Shown here piece by piece: positions 21,501 through 33,224 of a DNA stretch of 64,000 bases. Below the pieces are notes generated by a model. The model was given only the letters and a program-made list of their open reading frames with translations, ran no database searches and was not told the DNA's origin. The translations under genes were made by a program, and so were the position numbers. The number at the start of each line of letters is the position of its first letter. The stretch's first letter is position 1. The stretch comes from Daucus carota subsp. sativus (Eukaryota > Streptophyta > Magnoliopsida > Apiales > Apiaceae): contig NC_030387.2 in NCBI RefSeq assembly GCF_001625215.2, positions 33,255,606 to 33,319,605 of the forward strand, in the 5' to 3' direction.

Positions 21501-22622
21501 ATATGAGCAAAATACTTTATATAGTTATTGTAATTTGCAATTAATACACCATTGATTAAGTTGGGTTGAGGCCCTTGGGTGTTTCTATTGTAAAACTTCC
21601 ATTGATAAGAAGTGTAATATATCTTAGCAAAAGCAGGGGACGTAATTAGAAACAAATTGAATATTATTGTATAATGAGATATAAAAATAAAGGCAGTGTT
21701 CTGTATAGTTTGGTAATGGTGTATTGGAAATGTGAATGTGACATCTGCAATATTACAAATTTAGTGATTGCCAACACAAGTATAGGTTACACTGCTCCAG
21801 CAATACCATAAACACATAGTCTAAGACCATTTCTTTTTTCAACTGAATTAGCATCTCTCACTTCTGTTATCTCATTGTGATGCTTTGCCTATTATCATGG
21901 TAGCTTATAATTATTCATCTATCTTTACAGCAAGACATTTTTCTTAATTGCCAGTTGCATATACTGATCTTGCAAAGCATTTTAAAGCTCCCCTTGCTAA
22001 ATTGGTATTATTTATTTTCAGGCCCCTTTTTATGTAGAAGGCTGGGTCGAAGCACTCCATGAGATAGGTAGACTGTCATCTGAAACAGTGCTGTCTCCAA
22101 AAGATGCAGCGTCGTTAGTAGCAGCAGTTCAAAATATCCCAGTTTTAGTTATCGCAGGAGCTGAAGATGCTGTTGTCTCTTTGGATTCTGTTCAAACTAT
22201 GGCTTCAAATTTTGTAAATTCTGTAAGTTCGGCACTATTACTTTTCTTTGGGAGTCATGAGTTAGCATATGCACTTTAAAGTCATGTGCTGAAGTGAAAT
22301 GATTCATTGTAGTTATAAATGAAAAGTTCAAATGAGGTAATTATTAATTAAGTTATCAGAGTATTGAGCAATTTATAGTCTGATCACTTCCTGGAGTGAG
22401 ATAGCTGGTATCTTTGGAACTGGAAAGCAGATGATAAAACATTTTAAGTTTTCAGCGAAAAAATATGTGTATCTAACCATGACCTGACTTGTTGCATTGC
22501 AGAGACTGGTAGCAATATCTGGTTGTGGCCATCTTCCGCATGAAGAGTGTCCTAAGGCGTTGCTCGCAGCTTTATCGCCCTTCATAAGCAGACTCTTAAG
22601 TATACGAGATTTGCAAAACTAG
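18582..22622 (+). CDS. Membrane-anchored alpha/beta hydrolase with Asp nucleophile elbow, seven exons
   Basis: Exons 18582-18852, 19295-19602, 19832-20473, 20732-20860, 21068-21265, 22022-22222 and 22503-22622 all join in frame at GT-AG sites to give 622 residues. About four hydrophobic segments occupy the first 185 residues (two in exon 1, two in exon 2), so the hydrolase domain is tethered to a membrane. The domain shows HGFGGG (His350), FDRPGWG, the elbow GHDDGG with Asp429 in the nucleophile position, an acid-like AGAED (Asp565) and GCGHLPHEE (His593). A G-x-D-x-G elbow is known from epoxide hydrolases and haloalkane dehalogenases. The whole protein matches my memory of the Arabidopsis AT1G15490/AT1G80280 family, whose substrate I do not know. 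I take the ATG at 18582; an in-frame TTG lies further upstream. Intron 1 holds a CT microsatellite. Confidence 0.93.
18858..18932 (+). repeat. CT/CCCTCT microsatellite in intron 1
   Basis: A run of ctctct, then cccccccctccctctccct repeats, lies just inside intron 1, six bases after the splice donor. It is likely polymorphic, but lies outside the coding sequence. Confidence 0.9.
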
Positions 22623-24690
22623 TAGGACCTTTTGTTATTATGTACAAATAGGTTTTATTTATGGAAGGGGTTGGGGTTTTCATTTCCTTCTAGATATCTT
22701 CTGTCTTTCTTCCAGCCTGTAGTTCATCTTCAAGAGAAGAGAGTAAGTCCATCTCTTCTTTTGGTTGTTTTTTGCCTGTTAGTTTGGAGCCTCTTCTGGA
22801 TGTGCTAGAACTCTCTTTCATGTATTCTTCTGTATCTTTCCTCTTCTTTGTTGTTGTTGGCCAGGTCTAGTCTTTTAGTGTGTTTCAGAAGTCCTGTTGT
22901 TAACCACTTATGTCGTGGACCAACATCTGTACATTTTACTTACGTTGGTAATGAAAGAGCTCTTGCATGTTTTAGACAGAGCAAATTGTCAGGTTCTAGT
23001 GTTCTTCCATTTCTCCCAAACTTTTCCAACTGGTGTAGAATGAGATAGACTAGATATTGCTATGATGATAAAGAAAAGTAGCTGTGTTCTTTTACTTTGA
23101 TTGTCACATGTAAAAAATTCGAAGTATGCTCTGCATTTTGTGCGTGGGCCTGAAAGTTGGAATCTAATGATGATAATAGATATTCAGCATCTTTTTGGAA
23201 AGGAATAAAGCTATCGTCTCCCTTTGGAGATTCAGAAAAGCTATGTTAAATTAACCAGAGAACAAAATAAGGCATTGAGTTATGATTTCTCTTGGACAAA
23301 TTTTAGATGATGTATTTCACGTCCAATTTAGCCAATCATTTATAACCAACATCATTGAAGAGGATCTTTTAAAAGCCTCTACAATGGATCTGTAAGATAT
23401 TATATAAAATTTGTCGAACCTGTAAGATATTATGTTTCAATGGTATTGACTATATTGGTTAGCTATAATTTAAAAATAGTATGTTATTAATATTTAGATT
23501 GTTATAAATAGAATATATCAGTTTAATATGGTATTAAATAATATGTAATTAGTGAGACGGACGAAAATAAATTGCGGGAGATGACGTGGAATTCGCTACA
23601 AATCTGTAGCGGATCGACAAATATAGCCATCCATAGGGGGATGGCTATAATTATACACAAGGGGTTGTTGTGGTTGGAGTTCCATTTTTTTGTGAACATT
23701 GGCTATAAAATTTAAATTTGAAAAGCCACATGAACTTTTAGCTAAGGGCGTGTGAGGGTTGGAGATGCTCTTAATCATTAAAAACAAAATAAAAAGTTGG
23801 TTAGCCGCTACCTATTCATGGAAGATGTAAAATGGATCCAGGATATTTAGAAAATGAATAAGACTCTACTGGAATGAATTGGCGTTCATTTTCGTGGCAG
23901 CATTGGCGTCTGTGCTGTTAAACCAGGCTTTTTTGTAGGAGTGCTGCATGCTCACCGGTCTAGGCTTCTTTTTTAGAGGTGGGGAATGATTAAAGGGCAT
24001 AGTGAAGATTCAGAGCATCTGTCAGCCGCTCAACAATCACCCACAGAAAGGGGGAATGATGTAGAATAATGAACCATGGTTTCATAACATAGTAGTACTT
24101 GAGTTTCTTTTGGGTGACCGAAATATATTTGTCCGGGATTTGCTAATTTTTTTAGATATATACATATACAATCGGTTTGCTTTCTTCATTCCCTCTTCTA
24201 TCCTTTTTCCTCTCCTTCAATTTTAATATCGTTCACAATTTTCGTTCGTCATTCTTTCCTTTCAGTTTTATTCAAGTCGACGACAATCACTATTTCCTTC
24301 GGGCTTCAAACAAACCGAACAGTAGTGATAAACTATAATGGTCATCATCACCAAGGAAAAAAAATACAGAAACATATTATGATTTACCTGCTTGGCACTT
24401 CCATCACACAGCGCAAAGTTGCACATCCAAGCACATGTCATATTAAAAGGTTTAACACCAAAAATGTCATCAGATCAACACTCAAAAGACAAACAGCAAA
24501 CATAACTGATGTCCCTAACATTGCACAGACAAACGAAACTGATGTGCAAGTAATTTGCCACTGTAAAGGTTGTCCGACTCAAAACATATAAGAAACATAT
24601 GGACGCTGCAGGTACTAAGTTTATGTGTTTTGTTTCTTTTACATTCTTCTCATGTTCAAAGTGGAGAAACTATGAAGTTCATCTTACACT
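22623..24690. other. Convergent intergenic region between hydrolase and H2A.Z genes
   Basis: The first few hundred bases are presumably the hydrolase 3' UTR, and roughly 24320-24691 the H2A.Z 3' UTR on the other strand. A Tourist-type right end (ggttggagatgctcttaa) at about 23757-23775 marks a decayed MITE whose left end I could not fix. The small frames at 22848, 23596 and 24325 have no recognisable content. Confidence 0.5.
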
Positions 24691-24691
24691 C

Positions 24692-26513
24692 TTACTCCTT
24701 GGAAGACTTGTTGATAAGCGACTTATGGATGTGAGGAATAACTCCTCCACCAGCTATAGTTCCCTTAATGAGGGTGTCAAGTTCTTCATCTCCCCGGATA
24801 GCAAGCTGCAAATGCCTAGGGGTTATACGTTTTACTTTAAGATCCTTGCTTGCATTACCTGCCAACTCCAGCACTTCTGCAGTCAGATACTCCAGTATTG
24901 CTGCTGTATAAACTGCAGCGGTTGCTCCAACCCTTCCGTTTGCAGAAACCCTCGTCTTCAAAAGCCGGTGAATCCGACCTACTGGGAACTGCAATGAGAG
25001 AATGACATCTAAAAATTAGCACAGGAAAGAATTCAAGTAGTCTCCAAAGCAACAGCATTAGCTTGATTCTAGTTTCTGAATAGTATCACAAAAAAAAATC
25101 ACACAACTATTTCAGATAAAACATAACTGGGAACGCATATAATCCATATACAGATATACTAGTACACCATAAAGCAAGTAAAATCCACTACGCGCTAATT
25201 ATATCTGGAAGAATTGATAAAACAATCAACAAACAAAAATAACCCACAATACAGATGTTGAATTTGCCTGTATTTACATATATCAGAAGTAGCAATAAAT
25301 TCCATCTTAAAAAATATAATAACAACTTTTGTTAAAGAGTAGAGTAGGAGAATATACACTCTTTGGACAATCGGACTAAAAGGAGTCCATGAGAATCCAC
25401 ATACTAGTAGTGATAATATAATACTCCTTTCACCCCATTCATTATGTCCTCATATCATTTTCTTTTTGGCCCAAAACAATTGTCGACATTAATTATGTTA
25501 ATTTATATGAAAATGATACAACTTTTTGGTTATCAATCTAGGGTTTGTCTAGTATGTGCCCATGGGCACATGCTAAGCACGGAAACTCATAAATTTGGTG
25601 TGTTTTCATTGGTGTGGTTGGTGTGAATGCAGGAGGCCCATCATTATTAAAGGGGTGTAAGCCAATCATAATATGGAAAACCTATCAAATTTTGTGCTTA
25701 TTGTGTGCCCATGGGCACACCATAGAAAAACCGATCAATCTATATACGCTGATTGAATAAAAGATAGATTTCTGATTGTGGACAAAATGAGTGGGAGCCT
25801 GGGAGGGAATACATTGCCCCTGTTTGGGCAACGAAAATTGCTCCTACTTTCTACTTCTGCTTTTCTTGCCCTGTTTGTGTAAAGAAGTAAGAAGTACTTT
25901 TAAGAATTCGTGAGAAAAAAGTTAAAAGTAGGAAAATGTTAGCTTTTCTTTACAACTTCTACTTCTTTTCCAAACACTTTAATAACTTAAAATTAGTAAT
26001 TTACTTCTCACTTCTGCTCTAGCCTCTATAGTCACTTCTTTCAAACCAACCAAATGTGCTCGATGTGGTGGTCAAGTATCTACTTGGATCGAAAACTTGG
26101 AAACATCATAATAAGGTATAACTATATTAACTCATATAGACGGGGGATCAAATATGCATAAAGCTGAGCTTAACATGGTAAAAAATTGAGTGAACAAAGA
26201 TGATCATAACCAATAAAACTAAACAAGTAGACTGTTCAATCACCCGGTACAAAAAAAAGGGGTGATTCAGCTATAAATTGGAAAACCCAGAAGACCAGAA
26301 GCAATCTAAACATAGAAAAATTGACAATCAAGAAACTAGTAGAATCAATTAATCTGAAAAAGATAACAAGAAGATGAAATGTAAATTGAGAGAGAGTGAG
26401 ACCTGGAGACCAGCGCGAAAAGAGCGAGTGGTGGCTTTCTTCTTGTCTTTGTTTTTTAAGGAAGGAGACTTGATCGCTGCTGATACCAACCCCTTTGCTC
26501 CTTTCCCCGACAT
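24692..26513 (-). CDS. H2A.Z: Histone H2A variant H2A.Z
   Basis: Two exons, 26403-26513 (37 codons, [10 protein letters not shown]...RAGLQ) and 24692-24988 (98 codons plus stop), join at GT-AG sites in phase 0 to make 135 residues, the usual H2A.Z length. The histone fold runs from [13 protein letters not shown] through [23 protein letters not shown]. The H2A.Z-specific acidic patch and docking segment [13 protein letters not shown] with [12 protein letters not shown] is intact, and the SQEF tail of H2A.X is absent. H2A.Z replaces H2A in nucleosomes around transcription start sites and affects temperature- and stress-responsive transcription in plants. The N-terminal tail ([19 protein letters not shown]) is Lys-rich as expected. 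The 1.4-kb intron carries two MITEs. The single coding intron is compact for this family. Confidence 0.96.
25424..25809. mobile_element. Diverged Stowaway-like MITE in the H2A.Z intron
   Basis: The left end ctcctttcaccccattcattatgtcc and the right end ggacaaaatgagtgggagcctgggagggaa are imperfect inverted repeats with TA outside each. The interior contains a tgtgcccatgggcacac palindrome and a near copy of it about 140 bp apart. Confidence 0.65.
25818..26061. mobile_element. Decayed MITE in the H2A.Z intron
   Basis: The left part cccctgtttgggcaacg and the right part ctttcaaaccaaccaaatgtgctc are loosely inverted, and the interior aagaagtaagaagtac / acttctacttctttt pairs as a fold-back. It resembles the degenerate Tourist group in this window. 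Ends are approximate. Confidence 0.45.
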
Positions 26514-26554
26514 TGTCGCTTGTTCTTCCCCTTTCTTTTTCTCGCCCCCTTCTT

Positions 26555-26562
26555 TATTTATA
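26555..26562 (-). promoter_or_regulatory. Candidate TATA box of H2A.Z
   Basis: The minus strand reads TATAAATA 42 bases before the ATG, followed by a GA-rich leader. The spacing would put transcription start about 10-20 bases before the ATG, so the leader would be very short; an alternative start farther upstream cannot be excluded. Confidence 0.5.
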
Positions 26563-26879
26563 CTTCTCGTAATCGCAAAAGTAAGCTCGAATACAAAGGC
26601 ATTCTCTCTCTTTTTTTTTTCTCCCTATAATTTTGAATATTAAATTGTGTGATTTCGAGTGAAATATAATTTATAAGTATACATTTTAATAAGTTAACAT
26701 AGTTTACTATATACCATTCTACAGTATCATCATTTTTAGTGAAATAAATTGATACAAAATTATTTCTATGTATAATACAAAGTTAAAGATTATTTTTATT
26801 TTTACCAAAGAAGATTAAGGGGAATTCACTTAACTTTGTTCCTTGGCCTCAAGTTTGAAGACCGATGCTCCAACCGTCT

Positions 26880-27322
26880 AATATTATTGGATTGAGATTT
26901 TAAAACATTTTTTTGCATTCATGAAATCCGAAGGTATTCGATTGGGATTGTTTGAAATCCATTAAAATTTTGAGGTATTCAATTAGGATTTCAAATTATG
27001 CTACAAAATCTGGTGGTATTTAATTGAGATTTTAAATTATGCTTTAAAATCCGATGGTATTCAATTGGGATTGTTTAAAATCCATTAAAATCTGATGGAT
27101 TTTTTTTCATTTCATAAAATGATGGATTTTGTGGCATTCTTCAGTGTATTTTAAGTTTTTTGAAATCCCACCAAAATCAATGGGATTTTGAAGCATTGTA
27201 CCTAAATCCTATCAACTCTGCGACATTTTATCAAGAATCCGCAAAAAATCAAAATCCCATACAATCCATTAAAATCCATAGACTAAAAACAATCCATTAA
27301 AATCCCAATCGAATACACCCCC
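26880..27322. mobile_element. MITE of the GGGGTGTATT family, copy 1
   Basis: The right end cccaatcgaatacaccccc and the left end, decayed at its first bases (attattggattgagattttaaaac), are inverted. The interior has a roughly 45-bp repeated theme, ggtattcaattgggattt...aaaatc. Copy 2 at 56194-56653 is closely similar along its whole length. Confidence 0.8.
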
Positions 27323-27390
27323 GTTAATTTGGTCAAATAAATTGCTCCAATAAGCTACTACTGGTTCAATCTATTTTCTTCCATACCCAC

Positions 27391-27940
27391 CAGGGCCGGC
27401 TCAAGAAATATTGGGGCCTTAGGCGAACCTCAAAATGAGACCTAATTTTAAAAAAAAACTCAAATATAATATTAATAATATAAATAATTTTTTTTCTCTA
27501 ACATCATATTACATCTCTAATAAACCGATTATTCACGGGTCAAGTATTTATTAAGTTAGCACACAAACAAGACATGACTAATATTAACAATATTAGTATT
27601 TTAATTATAATTCTTTAAAAAAAATCTGATCACACATAATTTTTCAAATTTTTTTACAAGATTTAGTTATTAATTCTAGTTTTCTTATTTTTATTTTAAT
27701 ATCATAAACCTAATTTTATTATATCACATTGTCTCTGTACCTACATGAGTACTTACTAATATAAATTTTGGGGCCTTTTAAAAATAATAATACCAATTTT
27801 TTTATTTTTCTTTAAATATCATGAAACTAATTTATTTGTTTTTGCACATGTAAATATATATACAAATATAATTTGGGGGCCTCTTCAACACAGGGGCCTT
27901 AGGCAATTGCCTAACTGGCCTATACTGAGAGCCGGCCCTG
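27391..27940. mobile_element. hAT-type non-autonomous element with perfect 8-bp TSD
   Basis: The termini CAGGGCCGGCTC and gagccggccctg are perfect 12-bp inverted repeats, flanked by atacccac on both sides (27383-27390 and 27941-27948). Subterminal ggggccttaggc motifs occur near both ends. There is no transposase. Confidence 0.95.
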
Positions 27941-27948
27941 ATACCCAC

Positions 27949-29190
27949 TACTTCATCTATTGCGCCTCTCATTCGTCCATTTATGTACGTTGCAACTTGC
28001 AACACACTCCAAAGAAGGTTTTTGTTTCCAACCTTTCTCATATATACAAAGTTTGCAAGCCGGATCATCGGACAGACTCCGTAGATATCATTTACTCTAA
28101 TATACATATTGTACATGCTTTCTGTCGTTTTTTCTCCTTGCTTTTTTCGCAACTCACCAGGAGATGGATATATTTCGGGTCGGGTGGTCATCGTCCTCTT
28201 GACGGTCGTGTGCGGGAGAGATAGCGTGGCGGCAGTAGCGGTGGTGGTTGAGGGTTGCGGCGACGGCAGTTCCACGATCAGTATGAGATTCGGTTTCAGA
28301 AAGAAAGGCGTTAATTGATGGCGTTCGTGGTGCCTCGTAATTGAGGGCGTTCGTGGTGCCTCATAACTGAGGACGTAAATTGTGCCTCATAATTGAGGGC
28401 GTAAATTGTGTCTTAATTAAGCACGTTAATATTTTATTAATTGTGCCTTAATTAAAAGTTTAATTGTCTCAATTACGAGTTTTCATAATTGTGTGAATAT
28501 TTTAATCACCACATGCATATACACGTGATTTTATCAATAATTAATTATTGAATATATATTTTATTTTTATAATATATAAAATTTGTTATATATTGACTTA
28601 TATTCTTCTTGTTTACTTTGTTTTATTTTCAGGATTTTTGGAAGAAGACGGGTTTTTTTTTCGGCCATTAAAGTTTTATTTTCTAAATTTCCCTAGTCAT
28701 CTTGCATGTCCGACGATTAGATAATAAGCTTTTTTGAATGAAAGAATTATCACGGTGAATTGCCGGTTCATATTTTGTGAGATTTATTCTTAATTTCAAA
28801 AAAAAAAGATTATTTTTATTTTTATAAATAATTTACACGTCAATTTATTTTAGATATATATTATAGAAGATAGAAAAAAGACAATAATAAAAGAGAAATG
28901 AAATACTGAAGTGGTGCGGGTGCCCGGTGGGCTATGAGAGTATGAGACCGCCGGAGAGATGGGGAAATCTAAAATTAAATTTGATTAAAAGAAAAATAAT
29001 ATGAAATAAACACTGATAACTAAAAGACAGGGCACGTTATAACAAAGAAATCAAAGACCAAATTTATAGCCATGACTTATAAAATGACCAGACTATAACA
29101 GATCCGCAGATTCAATTTAAATTTAGACATTCGACAAAATGAAGGTGAAATTTCCTACACCTCTGTCTCTGTGCGATATTTTTGCTCGTC
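27949..29190. other. Intergenic region with a 26-bp tandem repeat
   Basis: At 28319-28422 there are about four diverging 26-bp units of the form gggcgtwmrtkgtgcctcataattga. A GC-richer stretch at 28150-28300 has overlapping open frames on both strands (27832-28275 minus, 28109-28318 plus); none resembles a protein family I know, and the minus one runs into the hAT element. The rest is AT-rich. Confidence 0.5.
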
Positions 29191-29194
29191 AAGA

Positions 29195-30752
29195 CTATGC
29201 AAAAAAAAACACATGCTCGTGTTTGTATGGAGTCTCGCAGAGTGACCATCTGAGACCTTCAACTTCTCAAGTTTTCAAGAATTGGTAAATAACAGATACC
29301 CAAACTTCCTGCAACTTAATATTCACTAGATCAAATATCAATGTCTTTTTTGCCATGCTCGAATAATAACTAATTTTAATCTGTAAACAAAGGTAAACTG
29401 ATTTCTCATTCCCTAAGCAGCACGGCCTTTTCCTTACCCATTGAGATTAAGAACTACATTATATCTTCATTTGTTCGATTTCTTTCACTTTGACGTGTAT
29501 AAATATCAGCAAAACTAAAAAAAGAAGAAAATGTTATGATATACAAGGTGATCTAAGGGGGCGTTTGGTTGATGGTTAATGAGACCGGTTAACGGGAATC
29601 GGAACCTAATACCCATACATTGTGTTTGGATTGGTAAAATTTTTGCTTGGAATGAGAACCTCATTCCCTCTTGAAGGGTAAATCAATACCTCCACACTCC
29701 TTGGGTTACCATTTCCCATACCCTCCATTCCCATACCCCTCATTCACATTCCCTTCCCACCAATCATCCAAACACCCCCTAAGTATGCCCTCATCCTAAG
29801 TCTAGCAACCTGAGATTTTATGATAACTAACAACTTAACATAATATAATGGAGTAATTGAAAAATTGAACCGGCACTAGGCTGGGAGGAATTTGAAGAAA
29901 TAATATGGTCCAAATTAGACGTTCCTGTTGTATGAGAATTGATCTGTCTGCCATATTCTTGTGTTTCTATCTTCAGAACCAGAAGTATATGATTCCCCTA
30001 GTGGTGCAAATCTTACACGATGCACAGGACCGTGATGACCTTGCTGCATCCTACAACATTGTACATCAACTTAGCGACATGCAGCAATGATTTTAATGTA
30101 AAACAAAATATTCTAACTTAACTAAATCACTGACGCAAGAGACTGCTCAAGAACTCCAGTAATTTGGGAAATAGTAGAAGAAGGGTGGAATTTTGGCTGT
30201 GTTCAAGAAATTTATAATTTTAGAAAGTGCTATAAAATTAATTTACAGTTACCCACACCTAAGGATTGATAATAGATGCAACATATATTTTCCTGTGCCT
30301 CAAGGAACAGTTACAGGATGAGGGCGAAAACCAGAGGACTCAAAAATTCTTTTTATTAACATAATGTAAATGTTCAAGGGTACCTACCAATTGTTTAGCC
30401 TGTATAAAACTGAAACATATGGATCCACACGTCGTCTCCAGCTGCTATGAACTTGTTACCATTCTTTGGTTCCAGTAACAGTGATTACACATTGCAAGGC
30501 AAGAATGTATAACTATAACAACTTAACAAGGAAAACTATTGTTTAATTGTGCAGGTTTCAAAGAGAAAATAGTACAAACAACTCAATTAGAATCTTAATC
30601 ATCCCAGAAACTGACAGTGGAGCTATCGGCACTGACTTCTGCGCTTGTCACAGATGACTTGGTCTCAGATGTTCGAACAATTTTCTGACTCCTGACATCC
30701 CACAACCTCCTGGCCATCACATATTTGCTACAGTAAGGTTCATTAACTTTTT
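29195..30752 (-). pseudogene. Partial, decayed copy of the STRAP WD40 gene
   Basis: Three blocks match the downstream STRAP gene in the same orientation: 29930-30090 (exon 7, ...[10 protein letters not shown] region), about 30370-30500 (exon 6) and 30595-30720 (exon 5), each with the intervening intron DNA. Similarity continues into the 3' flank down to about 29195 and up to about 30752, where it stops in intron 4. The exon 5 copy has lost about 25 bases, the exon 6 copy has lost its end, and exon 7 lacks the C-terminal tail. Exons 1-4 are absent. It is a DNA-level (intron-bearing) duplication, not a processed copy, and cannot encode the protein. A Tourist MITE (29557-29779) sits in it. Confidence 0.88.
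29557..29779. mobile_element. Tourist-like (PIF/Harbinger) MITE
   Basis: The termini GGGGGCGTTTGGTTGATGG and ccaatcatccaaacaccccc are inverted repeats flanked by TAA on both sides (29554-29556 and 29780-29782). The intact STRAP locus lacks this insertion, so it came after the duplication or into only this copy. Confidence 0.92.
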
Positions 30753-31458
30753 TTTCATGGTAATTTACATAAAATATTCTTCAGCATTACTGAAAAATCC
30801 AAATACAAGAAAATGGAGATATTTGCTACTATTTATACTTATTTGTAATCAGCTACTATATTATACCTTATTATTCTGAAACTTTAACTCAACCTTTTTA
30901 ATTACATGCCAAAGCACAAACTATATCATCTCTATCATGTATGTTAAGTATTTAAGAGCATGGATGTCCTTTTGGTCTTGTTTGACATGTTTGTATGGTT
31001 ATAACTAAGCAATATATATAATACAGATTAAAAAGAAAATTTCAACACATCGTATTGAAAGTAACGGCAAGTTATAACTTATAAAATTATTTGTATCGTT
31101 GTCTTCTTCGATAGCATGATGGTTACATTGGTTTTATATGCTTACCTGGTTCTTGTGTTGATGCAAACAAGATAGCCTGCATTTGTCTTCCTCTTTAGCT
31201 GTGGAAACAGAAATACCTGTAGTTTATACTTTTTGTCAATTTAGCATTTGTCTTCTTGTAGAAATTAATATTCCTTTTGTTGTTTTATGCATAATCTCTT
31301 TGTTTTTTCAGTTGTTTACTTAAACATCTCTCGCGCAACATAAATTGTTATGCCTCCAGCTGTTGTACTTACAATCATCCTCCTTCCTGCTTGACATTTG
31401 AAACCTTAATTTTCATTAACACAACTGCAGAAGTATTTTGTTTATAAATATATTCAGA
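30753..31458 (+). other. Upstream region of the ERF gene
   Basis: AT-rich, with no open frame of note. Polypyrimidine-AG stretches just before the ATG (cacaactgcag at about 31430 and atattcag at about 31457) look like 3' splice sites, so the ERF transcript may have a 5' leader intron whose first exon I cannot locate. Confidence 0.4.
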
Positions 31459-32679
31459 ATGCAATTTGATTCTACTTCAGGGTCTGCCTCAAAGGTTGTA
31501 GGTGCAAGTGGAATGGGGCAGCCTAATGGACCGGAAGGTGTTAGGGGACGAAAGAAGAGCGCTACGTCAAGGGGACACCACAGGTTTGTGGGAGTCAGAC
31601 AAAGGCCATCAGGGAGATGGGTTGCAGAAATTAAGGATTCACTTCAGAAAGTTAGGCTATGGCTTGGCACATTCGATACAGCAGAGGATGCTGCACGGGC
31701 TTATGACGATGCTGCACGTGCTCTTCGTGGTGCTAATGCTAGAACCAACTTTGAGCTGCCACAGTCCTCGACCCGTAACAGCTTGCCAGAGAATGCTGAG
31801 CCGTTTTCATTCGAGCAAGCATGTGGGAAAGATGAAGCTGAGGAAGGTCTGCTCGGGGCACTTAAGGCCAAGCTCTATGATGGAAATAATCTGCGGTCAT
31901 TAATTTGTCCACAGCTCAATACCACTACTCCACTGCCAGCTTTGCAGCAGCAGCAGCAATCTAGTCATGTTCTTACAGTCTCACAGCAGAAGAATCATGT
32001 CACAAAAAGAGATCATCTCGCGATGTCTATGCCTTTCATGGCGACTCCTACCAAGACTACTCCAAATCAGCTCATGCTTCCTTCTAACTTTGAACAGCCT
32101 CCCAAAAAAATTGACAACAACTTTCTACCGAATGATTTGAATAGCAGCCACGACAACAACCCGATTGATTTCATGGCTATTCATGAGCAACAGTTTGGTG
32201 GAATGAAGTGGCAGAACCAAGGTACCGATATAACAAGCTCAATGGTGTGGCAGCAGCAGCCTAATGACATGCCTTGGCAACCCTCATCAGATCTCAACAT
32301 GCACATCCCACAAGATCAGAATGCCTTCTTTACTAATTCGACTACCATGACTACTCTACCCTGGCAATTTTCAGGGACAGGCACGCAGTCCGCGATGATT
32401 GATCATCAAATGTCTCATTACACTGATGGTCTTTGCTACAATAATCAGCAACTATCAAATAGTAACAAGATGTCTGAGTACAACATTCCAGTCACATATG
32501 GCATAACGAATCAAGTGGCGAATGAGGGAGAATTAGACGTGGGTGTATGCGGAGGAGGATCAACGATCTGGTCACCTGATCAGCAGTTCACTAGCGGCTG
32601 GGGAAGTACTGGGAATGGTGGTGTTAATATATCAAATAACTGGGAGCAATTATTATATGCATCATCTGTGTTAGGGTGA
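31459..32679 (+). CDS. AP2/ERF-family transcription factor
   Basis: A 406-residue protein with a single AP2 DNA-binding domain at about 42-99: [20 protein letters not shown], then [19 protein letters not shown] and [14 protein letters not shown]. Ala and Asp at the ERF-diagnostic positions (WVAEI...TAEDAA) point to the ERF rather than the DREB branch. The [11 protein letters not shown] wording recalls the ERN1/RAP2-11-like group, which is my inference. It should bind GCC-box-like promoter elements in the nucleus. The N-terminus has a basic [11 protein letters not shown] patch (30-40). The long C-terminal part is rich in Gln, Asn, Ser and Met, with a QQQQQ run near 155, as in activation regions. 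I start at ATG 31459; the frame extends upstream only to a TTG. It lies between the STRAP pseudogene and the STRAP gene. Confidence 0.92.
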   Translation: MQFDSTSGSASKVVGASGMGQPNGPEGVRGRKKSATSRGHHRFVGVRQRPSGRWVAEIKDSLQKVRLWLGTFDTAEDAARAYDDAARALRGANARTNFELPQSSTRNSLPENAEPFSFEQACGKDEAEEGLLGALKAKLYDGNNLRSLICPQLNTTTPLPALQQQQQSSHVLTVSQQKNHVTKRDHLAMSMPFMATPTKTTPNQLMLPSNFEQPPKKIDNNFLPNDLNSSHDNNPIDFMAIHEQQFGGMKWQNQGTDITSSMVWQQQPNDMPWQPSSDLNMHIPQDQNAFFTNSTTMTTLPWQFSGTGTQSAMIDHQMSHYTDGLCYNNQQLSNSNKMSEYNIPVTYGITNQVANEGELDVGVCGGGSTIWSPDQQFTSGWGSTGNGGVNISNNWEQLLYASSVLG

Positions 32680-33191
32680 CATTTGTACTACAAGTTATAG
32701 TATTAATCACCCAACATTGAAAATTAGAAGTTGTATAAGTAGCCAATGATCATCAATATTAACATGATTCTTTCAATCTTTCTGTTGCTCTTAAGGGAAA
32801 GTTTTATAGTGATAATAATATTTCATCTCCTCATCCTCTGTCTTCTTTGTTTTTGGCTTAAGTTTAGATTGATATAATCATATAATAGAATGAATGGTTA
32901 TATATACTTCTATTTTAATAGCAGTAGTATTATCTGTTATGATAATTAAATAAGCATCAGTATTCAGTCATTCTCTTAGATCGAACACAAAATTTTGAAC
33001 TTCAGATTACAATGATGCAACAACTTTAAAAACAAAAACACAGATCCAAAATTAAAAAAAATCCACTACAAATTGCTTCTCAAGTTAGATGTAGCTGCAG
33101 AATGTAATGTCTGAAGTCTGAACATTCTGGTCTGTACAATATTCTGCAGTTCAACTTGTGAAGGACAATATAATTCTACAGTTCACTTTTT

Positions 33192-33224
<33 letters not shown>

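Noticed and set aside
24599-24997. 132-codon plus-strand frame
   Set aside because: It is antisense to H2A.Z exon 2; the minus-strand protein is a conserved histone.
27832-28275. 147-codon minus-strand frame
   Set aside because: It begins from non-repeat DNA but runs through the right end of the hAT element at 27391-27940, and has low-complexity Thr/Ala/Pro at the start and no known family.
28319-28422. 26-bp repeats as an array of regulatory sites
   Set aside because: Diverging tandem units without spacers or nearby gene; a simple minisatellite explains them.
31502-31903. 133-codon plus-strand frame within the ERF gene
   Set aside because: Shifted frame over the AP2 coding region; the other frame has the real domain.
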